Shown: positions 44,022-55,000, counted from the first letter of the stretch. The stretch: DNA of 64,000 bases from Gnetum montanum (GCA_015680685.1 MNCI01027477.1:179161-243160), one strand, 5' to 3'. Program-made: numbers and translations. The notes: a model not told the origin generated them from the letters alone.

Positions 44022-44968
44022 GACTATGTTGCAAATGGCATTGATGTGCTATAGTTGGTTGCTTGTGACATTGTTTGAGTGTGGTTTGTGGCTATAACTA
44101 GAATGGGATTTGCCGTAGTAGGGTAAGAAGGAGTGGAAGATGGTGAAACCATTCCCATGAAGAAAACAAAAGCATTAGGGGAAGGTTTTGTGACTTTGGG
44201 GGATGTTTGTTGGAACAGTCCTCCAAGGATGTTTTCAGGCTTAGATTCTACCTTAAATTCATCCTCCTCTTCCTATTGTTCCCCAAAGGTAGGCTTGTCA
44301 TCTTCCTCTTCCATAGTAATCAATTAGGCTAGGATGCTAAAATAGAAATTATTAAGAGTAATTTCCTCATATGGGGAAGGGATGTACTTTTTTCCATGTG
44401 TATGAGCTCAAAATCCCTTTTGGGCTTGGCTTCAATTCATGGAATTAGCATGCTCGTCTATATTTTGGCATAAATGAAGTTATAAAAATCTTCATATATG
44501 ACTACAAAATCAAGACTTTTTCCTCTGATTCTCAAAGATCAACTACACTCCATGATGGCAGGGTCTTTGGAATCATACACACTTATTGTTTGTTGGAAGA
44601 TGAGGGGTAATTTGATGGGCTTTTGGAAAGACATGGCTATAGTGCTAAGGATTTCTTAAAAATAGGCTATAAATGGTAAAATAGGAGTAAAATCCAATGA
44701 ATAGAATGTAAAAAATATTAAAGGAAATGAATATGACAAAAAATGATGTACTTATTATAATTAGTAAGTTGGGGATGAAGGGGGTTTACCCCTTTACAAG
44801 AAATGGAATATTGACAACATTGGTTTCAAATCTCACCCAAGTTAACCTCCCAACTACCTCTACGTTGGGTATGGCAGGGTGAGGTGGGGGGGCATGGGCG
44901 GAAGAAGGAGGGTGAGATAATGAAAATCTCACACCTTCTTATTTCAACCTTGGAGAGAGAGAGAGAGG

Positions 44969-45123
44969 NNNNNNNNNNNNNNNNNNNNNNNNNNNNNNNN
45001 NNNNNNNNNNNNNNNNNNNNNNNNNNNNNNNNNNNNNNNNNNNNNNNNNNNNNNNNNNNNNNNNNNNNNNNNNNNNNNNNNNNNNNNNNNNNNNNNNNNN
45101 NNNNNNNNNNNNNNNNNNNNNNN
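44969..45123. other. Assembly gap (155 N)
   Basis: 155 Ns directly after a GA repeat. Apparent reading frames crossing it are translations of Ns and are not real. Confidence 1.
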
Positions 45124-45720
45124 ATATAGGTGGGTGGAGAGTTTGAAGATCAAAATGAAAACTTGGTAGTTTTCAAAGATGGTTTTGGTATGTTGTCAAC
45201 CTTTCCCACAAAGGAGGGAAAAGTAGGCTTGAGTGGTATGGAAACCAACATTAGTTTGGTGGCAAAAAATATGGTAGGAAAAACCAAAAAATTATTAAGG
45301 CTTCCATGTTGGCTTTGCTCTAGAAATTCATAGCAGATGTTATGAAATTTCAGTGTCCAAACCACTTGTAGCTTCCACGTTGAGGTTTTTGCTATAGGGG
45401 AGGGGGTAAAGGTAGTGTTGGATTCCTTAGGAGTTTTGGCTTCCAAAAATTAGAAAATGTCTTTTAACTTGCCATAAAAGTATACATGGTCATTAAATTA
45501 GTTGCAAACCTCACCAATGCTAGCCTCCTAACTACTTCCATGCTGGGTGTGACAAAGGAGGGGATAGAAGACAGGGGGGGTGCGATTATGGGAATCTTAC
45601 ACCTCCTACCTCAATGTTGATGGGGGGAAGGCTTAAATCCAAAGTGGAAAATTACTATTTTTCCACTAAAATTGGTTTTATCTAGTTGCCAATTTTCTTA
45701 GCTTAGAAAAGTGGGGGGAA

Positions 45721-46000
45721 AGCCAACTCATAGAAGAGTTGAAGCACCCACTTTAGAAATTGGAGAAAATATTTTTGGTAGTAAAAAAGAAAAAAAAATA
45801 GAAGGAGGAGATATCAACATTGGCTTTGGGATGTGAAATTCATAGCAAGTATTGTGAAAAGCCAACTCATAGAAGAGTTGAAGCACCCACTTTAGAAATT
45901 GGAGAAAATATTTTTGGTAGTAAAAAAGAAAAAAAAAAATAGAAGGAGGAGATATCAACATTGGATTTGGGATGTGAAATTCATAGCAAGTATTGTGAAA
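45721..46000. repeat. Near-identical tandem duplication of about 140 bp
   Basis: Units 45721-45859 and 45860-46000 both begin AGCCAACTCATAGAAGAGTT and end ATTCATAGCAAGTATTGTGAAA. They differ almost only in the length of an A run and one substitution, so this duplication is far younger than the surrounding element. Confidence 0.9.
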
Positions 46001-46199
46001 AGCCAAAACCTAACCACTTGTAACTTCCACATTGTAGTTTTAGTCACAGGGGAGAGGGGAGGAAGATTGACATTGATTTTTCAAAAGTTTTGGTTACAAA
46101 AATCAAGAAAAAGTTTGCAACATGAAAACAAAAATAATATATCTAGTCACATAATTTAGGTGAAGGCGCTTCTTCTAGAGCTAAGAAAAATTGTTACAA

Positions 46200-46307
46200 T
46201 TGAAAACCTTGATCACTGGAAGAAAACTAAGGATCCTTAGTGCACAAATTCTCCAACCTTGAATTCCCAAGGCCCCTGTAAGAACAATGCTATTCAAGGT
46301 ACCCTAG
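46200..46307 (-). repeat. Family C LTR (5' LTR of T2), left piece
   Basis: TGAAAACCTTGAT..CTGGAAGAAAAC matches 26741 onward. The match stops at 46307 where E2 begins and resumes at 52929. Confidence 0.85.
46303..46307. repeat. Left target-site duplication of E2 (CCTAG)
   Basis: CCTAG at 46303-46307 precedes TGATGAGT, and CCTAG at 52929-52933 follows ACTCATCA. Confidence 0.92.
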
Positions 46308-47162
46308 TGATGAGTGGTGAGGTACCCCTATACTCAACTATATGAATAAGAGCGTTTCACACACGATCCGGTTGAACTCCGTAGATGGACTAGTTGTGGT
46401 ATCCAAACAGTTACTCGTAGATCGCAGTTTGCTGTCTTCCCACCTAGACTAGTATTAGCTTTGTCACATATGGTTTAGTCCAGAGTGAGGTGTATGATGT
46501 GTTCCTACACTAATGCTACTCCTAGGGACGATGGGAAATAATATCAACTATACTAGGAGAGAGAGGTTGAGAGAGAATCTAAACTAGCCTAAGTGTAATG
46601 AGCATCTGTTTCTTAATCATCCATATATATCTTGGACCTCATGCACGACTACCACTAGGATTACCAAGCGCATGGACTAGGTATGCTACTAGGTTACCAA
46701 GTAGTCACACTTAAATGCTTGTGATTAAGTCGTATTCATTATGCATTACTAGGAGATCAGGGTTAAGAGATATTGACTAAGAAAGCAATAAATAACAATA
46801 ACAATTAAATAATTAAGCTAAGTGGATGTTGCAATGATGAAGTAATCTTGATCTTTATTGCTAGTCATGTGCATGTCCAAGTATGTCACAGTCGAATAAG
46901 GATGACATACAATTACAATCATCACACTACGGGCATGCACTGGGAGAAAAGGGTTGAGAGGAAAAACTAACAAAAAGTCCCTACCTTAGTACTAGAAAAA
47001 CTACCCTTACTAAATCTGCTTACCTCTTATTTATAGATGAGGAGATAGGCTGCAATATCACGTACGCAATATCACATCTAGGCTGTGATATCGCATATGC
47101 GATATCGCATCACCTATGATATCACGTACATGATATCATAGCAAACAATTCATGACTCATCA
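46308..47162 (-). repeat. 3' LTR of E2
   Basis: 855 bp, with plus-strand ends TGATGAGT and ACTCATCA (perfect inverted ends). At 47050-47150 the U3 holds a dense run of GATATC palindromes spaced by GC- and GTA-containing words (for example GCATATGCGATATCGC). TATAAAT lies at 47035-47029. Confidence 0.93.
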
Positions 47163-47200
47163 TACCCCCATGACTAAATAAAAACTTGTCCTCGAGTTAA
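47163..47200 (-). promoter_or_regulatory. E2 polypurine tract and 3' UTR motif
   Basis: On the minus strand TCGAGGACAAG, TTTTTATTTAGT and ATGGGGGTA run up to the LTR. E3 has nearly the same layout at 57440-57404 (TTGAGGACGAG, TTTTCATTTAGT, GTGTGGGTA). Such GAGGAC(A/G)AG-G-run ends are common in plant Ty3/gypsy elements. Confidence 0.75.
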
Positions 47201-47344
47201 AGTGAGAACAAGCTCCATTGATTACATAGTGGATAGGTATGGGATTATTAACTGACTAGATTGGATTCATGCTACAGTGTGGAATTAGAAAAAAATTGAG
47301 ACACAACACGAAGAATGTAAAAGAAAATCCTATAACTACAAGAT

Positions 47345-48060
47345 TGGGTGGACCTCATGTAGTTCTTGGTGGCGGTGGATCCTCCATGGGTGACTTTCCC
47401 TTGTCTTGTGCTCTAGGTCTTGAGATTTGATGGTATTGAAATATGGATTGGAGTTTCTCCTCTTGTAAGACCTTGAGTGCCTTGGTGTGTGTGTAAGTTT
47501 GCACTTGTGCCATAGAGGCATCCTAGTCAGCCTTCTCTTTTTCTTCCACCACCGTTTTATTCTCTATTAATAGTTTATTAAGTTGCTCAATTCTAAAAGT
47601 GTACAGCTGGTTTTGAGCAACCTTTGGCCCTGTATTCAAAAGGATTAATACTTTTGAAATGGCTTAAATAGATAAATCAACAGTTACAACACAAATGTTA
47701 ACCATTGTGCCTTCTTCTTTGTTGTGCCAAAATTGGTACATTTCCCCTAAGTACCAGGCACTGCTTTTATAGAGGGTAGGCCAAAATGGGAACCCTTTGA
47801 GGTGATTCCTAATGACCTTCAGAGAAAATTCTATGAAAGGTCCAAAGTTTAATTCCATGATCACTATGGTAAATATGGACCTTTCATGGATGGCCTAAAC
47901 ACAATATTGGTGCAATATGAGATGTCGTCCCTCTTCAGATGCTACAACAGCTCCTCCTTCCACCTGCCTTGATTATACAGTGGCAGGGTCTTCTTGGTGG
48001 ATACTAAATGATTATTCCTTCTACTCTACATGTTGTTTTGTAGGAGCTTGTCCTTCACCT
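47345..48060 (-). pseudogene. E2 ORF2, internally deleted
   Basis: The minus strand reads MIMELNFGPFIEFSLKVI, GFPFWPTLYKSSAWYLGEMY, then TGPKVAQNQLYTFRIEQLNK, KTVVEEKEKAD-stop-DASMAQ and GKSPMEDPPPPRTT ending at a stop. In E1, TGPKVA and FRIEQL are about 1.2 kb apart, so E2 has lost the linker and the first coiled-coil part, with the frame kept across the join. The KAD-stop-DAS stop is TAG where E1 has TGG (Trp). The C-terminal coiled-coil of E1 is also missing. Confidence 0.75.
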
Positions 48061-50040
48061 TTCCTAGGTCACTTGATCCCACCTTGAGTAGGACCTTCCT
48101 GTTGTCCATATTTCGGGACCATCTGCAATCACACGGGGCCAATCATTAGTAAGGTTGTTACCAAAGTTAGGTTATACCTTACTGCTTACCTTAATGAATT
48201 TTCTTTATCTCCATGTGACGTTACTTATTAGGAGAAAATGTCCCCGAAAGATTATAAGATTGAATCCTCTTTCCTTAGGTGGTTTCCAAATCTAGTTTCT
48301 CAATATAACTAAGGAGATGAAATTGTTTTTGGCACATTTATCCTTAATTTTGTAACTAATTACCCTTAATAATTTCCTTTGGGTGATGATGAATTTCAAA
48401 AAATTTATGCGCTATTCGACATGTGCCCCTCCCCCACGACTAAGCTAAATACTTCGAGTTCAAGTAGGTTCAAATGGAATGAAAATCGGAGTACTAGCAA
48501 GCGAGTTATGGATATGAAAGCAAGAGATGTGCAATTGCCAATCGTAGAGAGAAATTTAAGAAACTTCCCCCATGTGAATAATTGCAAATGATGTTGATTA
48601 GTGTAGGGGGGGTTGCATATATGTCTATATATATATATATATATATATTGGACGTGATATCGCGACCTATTGATGTTAGGGCACTTTATAAAATGTACCG
48701 AATTTTTAATATTTTTTTGATATTAAATGATGTAAACTAAGGACATTTGGATGAGTGTTAAAGGGTTCCAGTGTAATTCAACTAGTTCTGAAGCACAGAA
48801 ATTATGATGGTATGGAATTTATCAATAATGAAATTAGATGGTAAGGGGGAGAAAAAGGCTATGTGATGGTTCATAGGAACATTTGAATTGGAGGGATAAT
48901 AATAAAGGAAAGAATATCGTTAACAATACGCTAAGGGTAATAGATGGTGTGTGGAAGATGTGTTATGAGTGCAAATTACAAAAATTACACAAGTGGGTCC
49001 TCCCCAAAGCAGGTTCCAACCTATAATGCCCTAGCATAACCACACCTTAAAATGTCCGTAGGTACTAGAAGGGTTAAATGTAATCCACACTGGTACCACA
49101 AAACACACACATGTAAGTATCACCAAAATGAGGTAAGAATTCTATGCTACACAAGACATGAGCTACAATTACATGAATAGCGAGATGAGATGGACTATAG
49201 AAGGGATTGTAGAGATTGGGACATGAGGTAATTGACCTAGAGCACAATAAATCCTGCATGTAAGGCATGATTAATGTGTCATTAACCTGTCGTTCCAAGA
49301 TCAGTACCAAGTCCATTCCTCTGATCAGTGACACCGCATTTTTGCATCCCATGTTAAGTGACTATGAGAGTACCATAACAACAAGGTGTATGATCACTTG
49401 GAATTTTGTTCAAGGGAGGAGTGATTTTTGCTTTGTGACACTTTCTTTATTTTTATTTCTTTTTTTTTTCGATTGCTAAATCCAGAGAAGCCACCAACCT
49501 TCAAGCATGGGTGCATGTCTTTCCAGTGGGACCCCCTAGAACAACATTGGATTTTTGAGTGCCTTTTGATTACTCTTACTCCCATTTTATGTTAGATCTA
49601 CAAGGATCTTAGTACAACCATGTTGCATGATAACTCTCATAGACATCACCAAAGAGAATCTGCAAGTCCCCTTGATGTCACACCCTAATAATTCCCTCTT
49701 GATCCATCCTTCTTCATTCTAGGTACAATGAACACAAAATTAATTTTAAGTTTTAAGAATGTCAAGAATGTCACTATACCTTCGAACAGAACCTCTTATT
49801 TGTAGAATGGATGAGTGAGTGTAATGGGCTCACTGTCCAAATAATTGATCACTCGAGACTTTATAACATAGAAAAAACCTCAACCAACGAGCCACATGAG
49901 TGTTTTATTCATAGATGAGCTTACTTATAAAAAGATAAAAAGAAAAAAATACAAAAGGATAAAACGAGAAATTGAAAAATGAAAAAATAGAAAATAAAAA
50001 ATTGTAAAATTAAAGAAAATGAAAAATATTTATTACTCTT
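48061..50040 (-). other. E2 non-coding internal region
   Basis: Counterpart of 6481-8565 in E1, without a recognised gene. It contains GTGGGTCCTCCCCAAAGC at 48993-49010, exact in E1 and E3, a TA microsatellite at about 48625-48648 and a GATATC motif just beyond, and A-rich tracts at 49930-50030 that mirror the T-rich start of the E1 region. Confidence 0.7.
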
Positions 50041-51985
50041 GCTTGTTATTAGAATGGGGGATAACTAAATAGTTGAGCATGGTGAGGATTAATAATTGAA
50101 ATATGAGGATCCTTACATGTTGAAAATATTGAAACTTGATCATACTTACCCCATTGGGGTTCACACATTTGATTATAGTAAGCATAGTGGGGCAATTTAT
50201 AAGATGTGGTTCTCGGGTAAAGAGTTGACCCAATATGATATTTAAGATCGTAAGATGGTATGCAAAGATTGGGATGTCATCCTCCATGGCTGTATTCATT
50301 GGGCCATATGGTTGTTGGAGTGTTAATTAGTGGCCCTGATGAAGTGACACGAGGCACTGGGTTTGAGGAGAAGGATGCACCACAGTGTTGGACTTGTGCT
50401 GAGTTGGAGAATGTAGTAGCCTTGGAACTGTGTTGTCCCTTCTACGGTCATGTCTAAAGAAGGGATGCCTTTGATGTTGAGGAGGTCTCTCACTGCTATT
50501 GGCAATATTAGCACAAGTAACGTTCATGGGTTATTGTTGTGGTGTAGACACTTTAGGAACAGTTGGTGGCGATGTAGAAGGAGAAAAAGTATGAGAATGT
50601 TGAAATTTAGGAGAAGTGTAAGGTCCACAAGGGCTGTGTTCAGAAAATGGGCTAATAGTATTGAGGAGAATGATAATGCAATGAGATAGAGTATGTTGAC
50701 TTAGTTGGAGAAACAGGATGTTGTACTAGATAAGCATTTGGATTTGGATGATATGAAGGGTTTCTCTAGTTTAGGGATGGCTTCCCCCATGATTGGGACT
50801 ATTGCAACTATGATTGAACATAGTATCTTTGTATGAACTCTAGATGTAACGTGCTTCCCCAATGTTCATATAAATGTAACAAGATTGGGCATTGGCCCTT
50901 GGGGTGATTGTATAGTAAAATGTTGCATTCATACGTGTGATTGACCATTGAACTCTTATTTTCCTCATCCCTTCTTTCTGATTGTCTAATGAAATTTTTT
51001 CCTGATTCTTGGGCTGTCAAAACTCTATCTCCAATAATATTGATATATTCTCCACACTTTTTATGCATCCATTCCAGCATCTTATTGATCTTTGCCTTGA
51101 TTTCCTATAATGATTGTTGTACTGGGAAAGATGGTTCTTCCTCCTTGAGATAGGTTGATTTCTCCTTTTTGTGATTATGGATCTTTGTTAAGTTGAGATT
51201 TTGGTCTTGTTAATGTTTTTCAACACTCTCCCATCTAGCGATTTCTCCTTCTTCTTTTGCTACCCGCTTAATAAGCTCTTGGAATTGATGGATTTGTAGT
51301 TCATATAGTTGACCTTGGGCATACATCCCTAGGGTCTCTCTTGTTTCATCATGAAGCCCATCAATGATATGGTACATTAGCCTTTCCTTAGAGAACTCAT
51401 GGCCTAGATAGTTGTTTAACAGTGCATAATATCTTTCTAAGGCCATGTCCAAGGGTTCATGTTGTGCTTGTTTCCACTTTGGATTTGTTTCCTCAAGGCC
51501 GAAAATCTTGCGTAGGTTTGATATCTTTCATTAAAGAGTTCTACCATTGTTGGCCAATGTCCTATTGAATTTGGTTTTAATGATCTATACCATACATTTT
51601 CTTGGCCAACGAGTGTCATAGGAAAGAGCTTGAGTTTTTGCCAACCGTTATCAATGTTTTTCCATGCATAGGCATCATAGAAGGCTTGTAAATGTTGTTG
51701 TGGATCTTTTAAATTGAGCATGGGTAGGCGGCTCTCTTTACAATGCTTACGAGAGATTCAAACAGCCTCTTGTATTTGCGTTAGGCTTGTAGTGGCCAGT
51801 AGGGGTTCATCATAATTAAGTAAGTTATGCTTTTGTGCATTGGGATGATGATCCCTTTGTTTATGTTTATAAGAAACCCCCAACTTAGATTGTGCACTCC
51901 AATATTCATTGTCATATAATTCGTTGGTTCTCCAATGAATTGCCTCACTAGATGTGGCATTATCATAGTCTTGTAGGAGATGCAT
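50041..51985 (-). pseudogene. E2 gag-like gene
   Basis: From the ATG at 51985 the minus strand reads MHLLQDYDNATSSEAIHWRT, then after a TGA (CGA in the ancestral frame) the gag core at 51721-51437: FYDAYAWKNIDNGWQKLKLF, MTLVGQENVWYRSL, VELFNERYQTYARF. A frameshift near 51450 leads to MDMALERYYALLNNYLGHEF and a charged segment. The zinc-knuckle-like CNILLYNHPKGQC lies near 50940-50900; its second Cys is Leu here (Cys in E1). A Pro-rich tail runs to about 50050. E1 and E2 fill in each other's damaged parts, which supports one ancestral protein of about 600-680 residues. Confidence 0.85.
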
Positions 51986-52095
51986 GGTTGTGAAATTGTG
52001 TGTGATTTTTTGTAATTATTTCTTCCTAAAAGATATATCATTAATTCCTATACAGTGACCTTGTATGATATAGCTAATCTAGATAACTAGCATCA

Positions 52096-52113
52096 TCCTT
52101 TGCAATGGTGCCA
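52096..52113 (-). promoter_or_regulatory. Primer-binding site of E2
   Basis: On the minus strand, one base after the LTR, TGGCACCATTGCAAAGGA corresponds to the E1 site and to the tRNA-Asp complement with about five changes, mostly G to A. Confidence 0.75.
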
Positions 52114-52114
52114 A

Positions 52115-52928
52115 TGATGAGTGGTGAGGTACCACTACACGCATGATCTAGTTGAACTCCACAGATGGACTAGTTGTAGTATCCAAATAGTTACTCATAG
52201 TTCGCAGTTCACTGTCTTCCCACCTAGAATAGTATTAGCTATTTCATGTATGGTTTAGTCTAGAGTGAGGTGTATGATGTGTTCCTACACTAATGCTACT
52301 CCTGGGGATGATGGGAAATAATATTAACTAAACTAGGAGAGAGAGGTTGAGAGAGAATCTAAACTAGCCTAAGTGCAATGAGCATCCATTTCTTAATCAT
52401 CTATACACATCTTGAACCTTGTGCATGACTACCATTGGGATTACCAAGTGCATGAACTAGGTATGCTACTGGGTTACGAAGTAGTCACACTTAAATGCTT
52501 GTGATTAAGTCGTACTCATTCCACGTTACTAGGAGATAAGGGTAGAGAGATATTAACTAAGAAAGAAATAAATAATAATAATAATTAAATAATTAAGCTA
52601 AGTGGATGCTGCAATGATGAAGTAATCTTGATCTTTATTTCCGGTCATGTGCATGTCCAAGTACATCACACTCGAATAAGGATGTCGTACAATTACAATC
52701 ACCATACTATGGGCATGCACTGGGAGAAATGGGTTCAGAGGAAAAACTGACGAAAAGTCCCTACCTTAGTATTAAAAAAACTACCCTTACCAAATCTGCC
52801 TACCTCTTATTTATAGATGAGAAGATAGGCTGTGATATCACGTACAGGATATCACATCTCATATACGTGATATCACATCGCCTGTGATATCACATAGATG
52901 ATCACAACCAACAATTCATGACTCATCA
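52115..52928 (-). repeat. 5' LTR of E2
   Basis: 814 bp with perfect TGATGAGT/ACTCATCA ends. It matches 46308-47162 but lacks about 40 bp near its plus-strand start. The GATATC cluster is at 52835-52895 and TATAAAT at 52815-52809. The visible differences from the 3' LTR are mostly transitions. Confidence 0.92.
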
Positions 52929-54346
52929 CCTAGCTAGTTTGGAAAATCAACAAGGGATTTGTGAGATGCGAAGCATGGGAGTATAAATAGATGTAAAAAA
53001 TGCATAGAATATAAAATCTATTTTTGAACACAAAACTCAAAACTTAAAACTTTATTGAGAAAGAATAAAAAATAAGTTACAAAAATGTGTACAAATATTG
53101 CTTGGATGAGAAAAAAGGGGTTTACTTATGTAAGAATTTAAAGTTCATTTAAGTCAATGTGATTTGCTTCACGATCTAGGTGCTAAGCCACTCTTGATGT
53201 TATTGAACCTTTCTTTCACTGTTGCAACCTTAGATCTACAAGTTGGGTCACTTAAGGATATAATGCTTCCATGCTAGGGTTTAAGAGAGTGCAAGTATGA
53301 AAACTTGCAAGAGCTCTTGAGTGCTTAAAAATGCCCTGAGTGTGGAAAAATTTCTTGTATGCCCAAAAGATGTTGAACTTGCTGAAAATTCCAAAACTAT
53401 GAAAAAATTGTTGGAACATATAAATGGTGTTTGAGGTTCGCTTTTATAGGTTTTTTGGGCCATGAATGGTGCTGAAAATTGGCTATGATTTGGCTACAAA
53501 AATGGTAGAAAATTAGTTGTGAAACAGATGCAAAATGGTTGCAAATTTGATGTGAATTTTTTACAAATTTGCTGTTAATTTAGGTGAGATGGGTACCCAA
53601 ATTTGAGGGGTTACTATACATAGTAAGTGCTTCCCCAATGGTCATTTTTTTTTACTATTAATAGTAATTGGGGCACACATTCCACACTAGAGATGAATCT
53701 TCCATGGTGAGCTCTTCACCATGGTTTTTGAAGTAGTTGGTCAACGTTGAAGTGCATGAAGTAATGAATTTTTGCTTTTGTGGCTTCCACACTGGGGGAT
53801 TGAATTTTCCACATTGGGGATGAAGACTCAATATTGGGGGAAAACTTCCATGCTAAGCGGGAAAAAGTTTCCAGGATGGGAGAAACTTCCACACTGAGGG
53901 AAAAATTTCCAGGCTAATGGGGAAAAGTTTCCAAGTGACGTGAAAGTTTCTAAGCTATGCATTTGGCCATCATGTTGAAGGGGAAAAGTTTCCAAAATCC
54001 CCATCATTCCACACTGGGGTTAGGTGAGATCTACGCCCATGCATGTGTTTCCAACGTAGAAAAATGTATACCCACCATAAAACCCATAAAATTGCTTTTT
54101 TGGAAATTCCAAAAGGCATTTTGACCTCCCAAGCCCAAATATAGACACTAGGTGACTTTTTTCACTTGGGGAATGAGGCTTTGACCACTTATGAGGCATT
54201 TTTAAGCTCAAAAGTATAAATAATGTGATATTTCCCATTGTGGGTTACAATTTTTACATTTACAATGAAGTTTTGCGTTGGGTTTCATGGGGTGAAATCT
54301 ACATGGTGAAGATTGGCTATGACATGTAAATTTTTAGGATGTTTCA
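52929..54346 (-). repeat. Family C LTR (5' LTR of T2), right piece
   Basis: This resumes the family C match after E2: GGGAGTATAAATAGAT, the runs of TTCCA..CTGGGG and AAAGTTTCCA motifs (53690-53980), then GGTTTCATGGGGTGAAA and the end GGATGTTTCA. A lone CCTAG (52929-52933) is the E2 duplication. No polypurine tract lies beyond the end, consistent with a 5' LTR. Confidence 0.85.
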
Positions 54347-55000
54347 TTGAAGATTTTTTAGATGTTTCTCAAGCCTTATCACATTGTCCCTAGCTATTTC
54401 CATCTTTTTCCATCATGTTCTAGTTGTTTCCTAAATTGGGATGGGCATTATTAGAAGTTTTCCCATCCTTCTAGGTCATCTTTGATCTTGCTAAGACATC
54501 TCTTTCGAAAACCCAGCTTTCAACTAAGACGTCTAATATTTTTCTTGGATGTCTTGCTTGGTCCTAAGGCATCTCAAGTTTTGGTAGCATGTCTTACCCA
54601 AGATGTGGCATGCATAGTTGGGACATATCAACTAGGATATCCTTGTTTCTAGTGGGACATCTTACCTACCAATGCTAAATACAAAAATGCTTATTTTGAT
54701 ATTTGAAATCTCTGAATTCCTTCAAACAAGTTCCCATAGATCATGGAATCCCCTAAACTCATCAAAATGAGTCCAAAACACCCTACAACATGCCAAGACA
54801 TCTAAGAATTATCATCAATAAAATGAACACAAGAAGACATACACTAATAGGACACATCCAGATATGTCTTCTTCAAGCCAAAAACTTGAAAAAACAACTT
54901 GTATGACAAAGCACAATGGAATTAGGAGAGGTGTTTCTACAACACCTCTTCCACCCTTCAAAAAGTGAACTAAGGTGAATAAGGCATTAGGGGTAAAAGT
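54347..55000 (-). repeat. LTR of chromovirus D (partial)
   Basis: Non-coding sequence between the T2 LTR and the D polypurine tract. It holds a dozen or so copies of AAGACATCT or GGATGTCTT-like words in both orientations (54350-54900). In minus orientation it starts ACTTTTACCCC just after the polypurine tract. The typical TG start is not clear, so the boundary is approximate, and its far end is cut by T2. Confidence 0.55.

Larger units (their letters stand above)
44022..46199 (-). repeat. T2 5' leader with about 680 bp tandem duplication
   Basis: This has no coding frame. Two imperfect tandem units can be followed, about 44790-45470 and 45480-46130. Both start near TGCAAACCTCACC...CTAGCCTCC-AACTAC, pass a GGGG-rich patch and contain AACCACTTGTA(G/A)CTTCCAC. 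Unit 1 holds the 155 N gap (44969-45123) preceded by a GA microsatellite (44951-44968). Unit 2 contains a further duplication at 45721-46000. The CTTCCATGTTGG phrases resemble the family C LTR and array cores. The end beside the LTR (46199) should hold the primer-binding site, but I do not recognise one. Confidence 0.55.
46308..52928 (-). mobile_element. E2: complete non-autonomous LTR retrotransposon, family A
   Basis: This is a 6.62 kb element in minus orientation with two LTRs, a primer-binding site (52096-52113), a polypurine tract (47163-47170) and exact CCTAG duplications. It contains a gag-like gene and a shortened ORF2 and no pol motif, the same plan as E1. It is about 1.9 kb shorter, mainly from a roughly 1.2 kb deletion within ORF2 and loss of the ORF2 end. 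It split the family C LTR of T2, so it is younger than T2. E1 and E2 lie in opposite orientation about 34 kb apart. Confidence 0.95.
26741..54346 (-). mobile_element. T2: large Tat-like element between two family C LTRs
   Basis: A 3' LTR (26741-28206) with a polypurine tract beside it, integrase, RNase H, a long repeat-rich stretch, protease, gag and a 2 kb leader lead to a second family C LTR at 46200-54346, itself split by E2. Without E2 the span is about 21 kb, in the range of the largest Tat/Ogre-type elements. RT is missing: between RNase H (30830) and protease (41280) there is a tandem array and a plus-strand gene-like block. The 5 bp flanks (GCCAC and TTGAA) do not match, so single-element status rests on LTR pairing, strand and domain order, and a composite origin is possible. 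Confidence 0.65.

Noticed and set aside
44884-45153. Open frames across 44969-45123
   Set aside because: They translate Ns in an assembly gap.
47336-47521. Minus-strand open frame starting MPLWHKCKLTHT
   Set aside because: It is a shadow frame; the ORF2 frame here reads ASMAQVQTYTHTKALKVLQ, matching E1.
48620-48650. TA repeat as a regulatory element
   Set aside because: Simple microsatellite with no supporting context.
26741-54351. Target-site duplication for T2
   Set aside because: GCCAC and TTGAA do not match, and shifting the ends by a few bases does not help.
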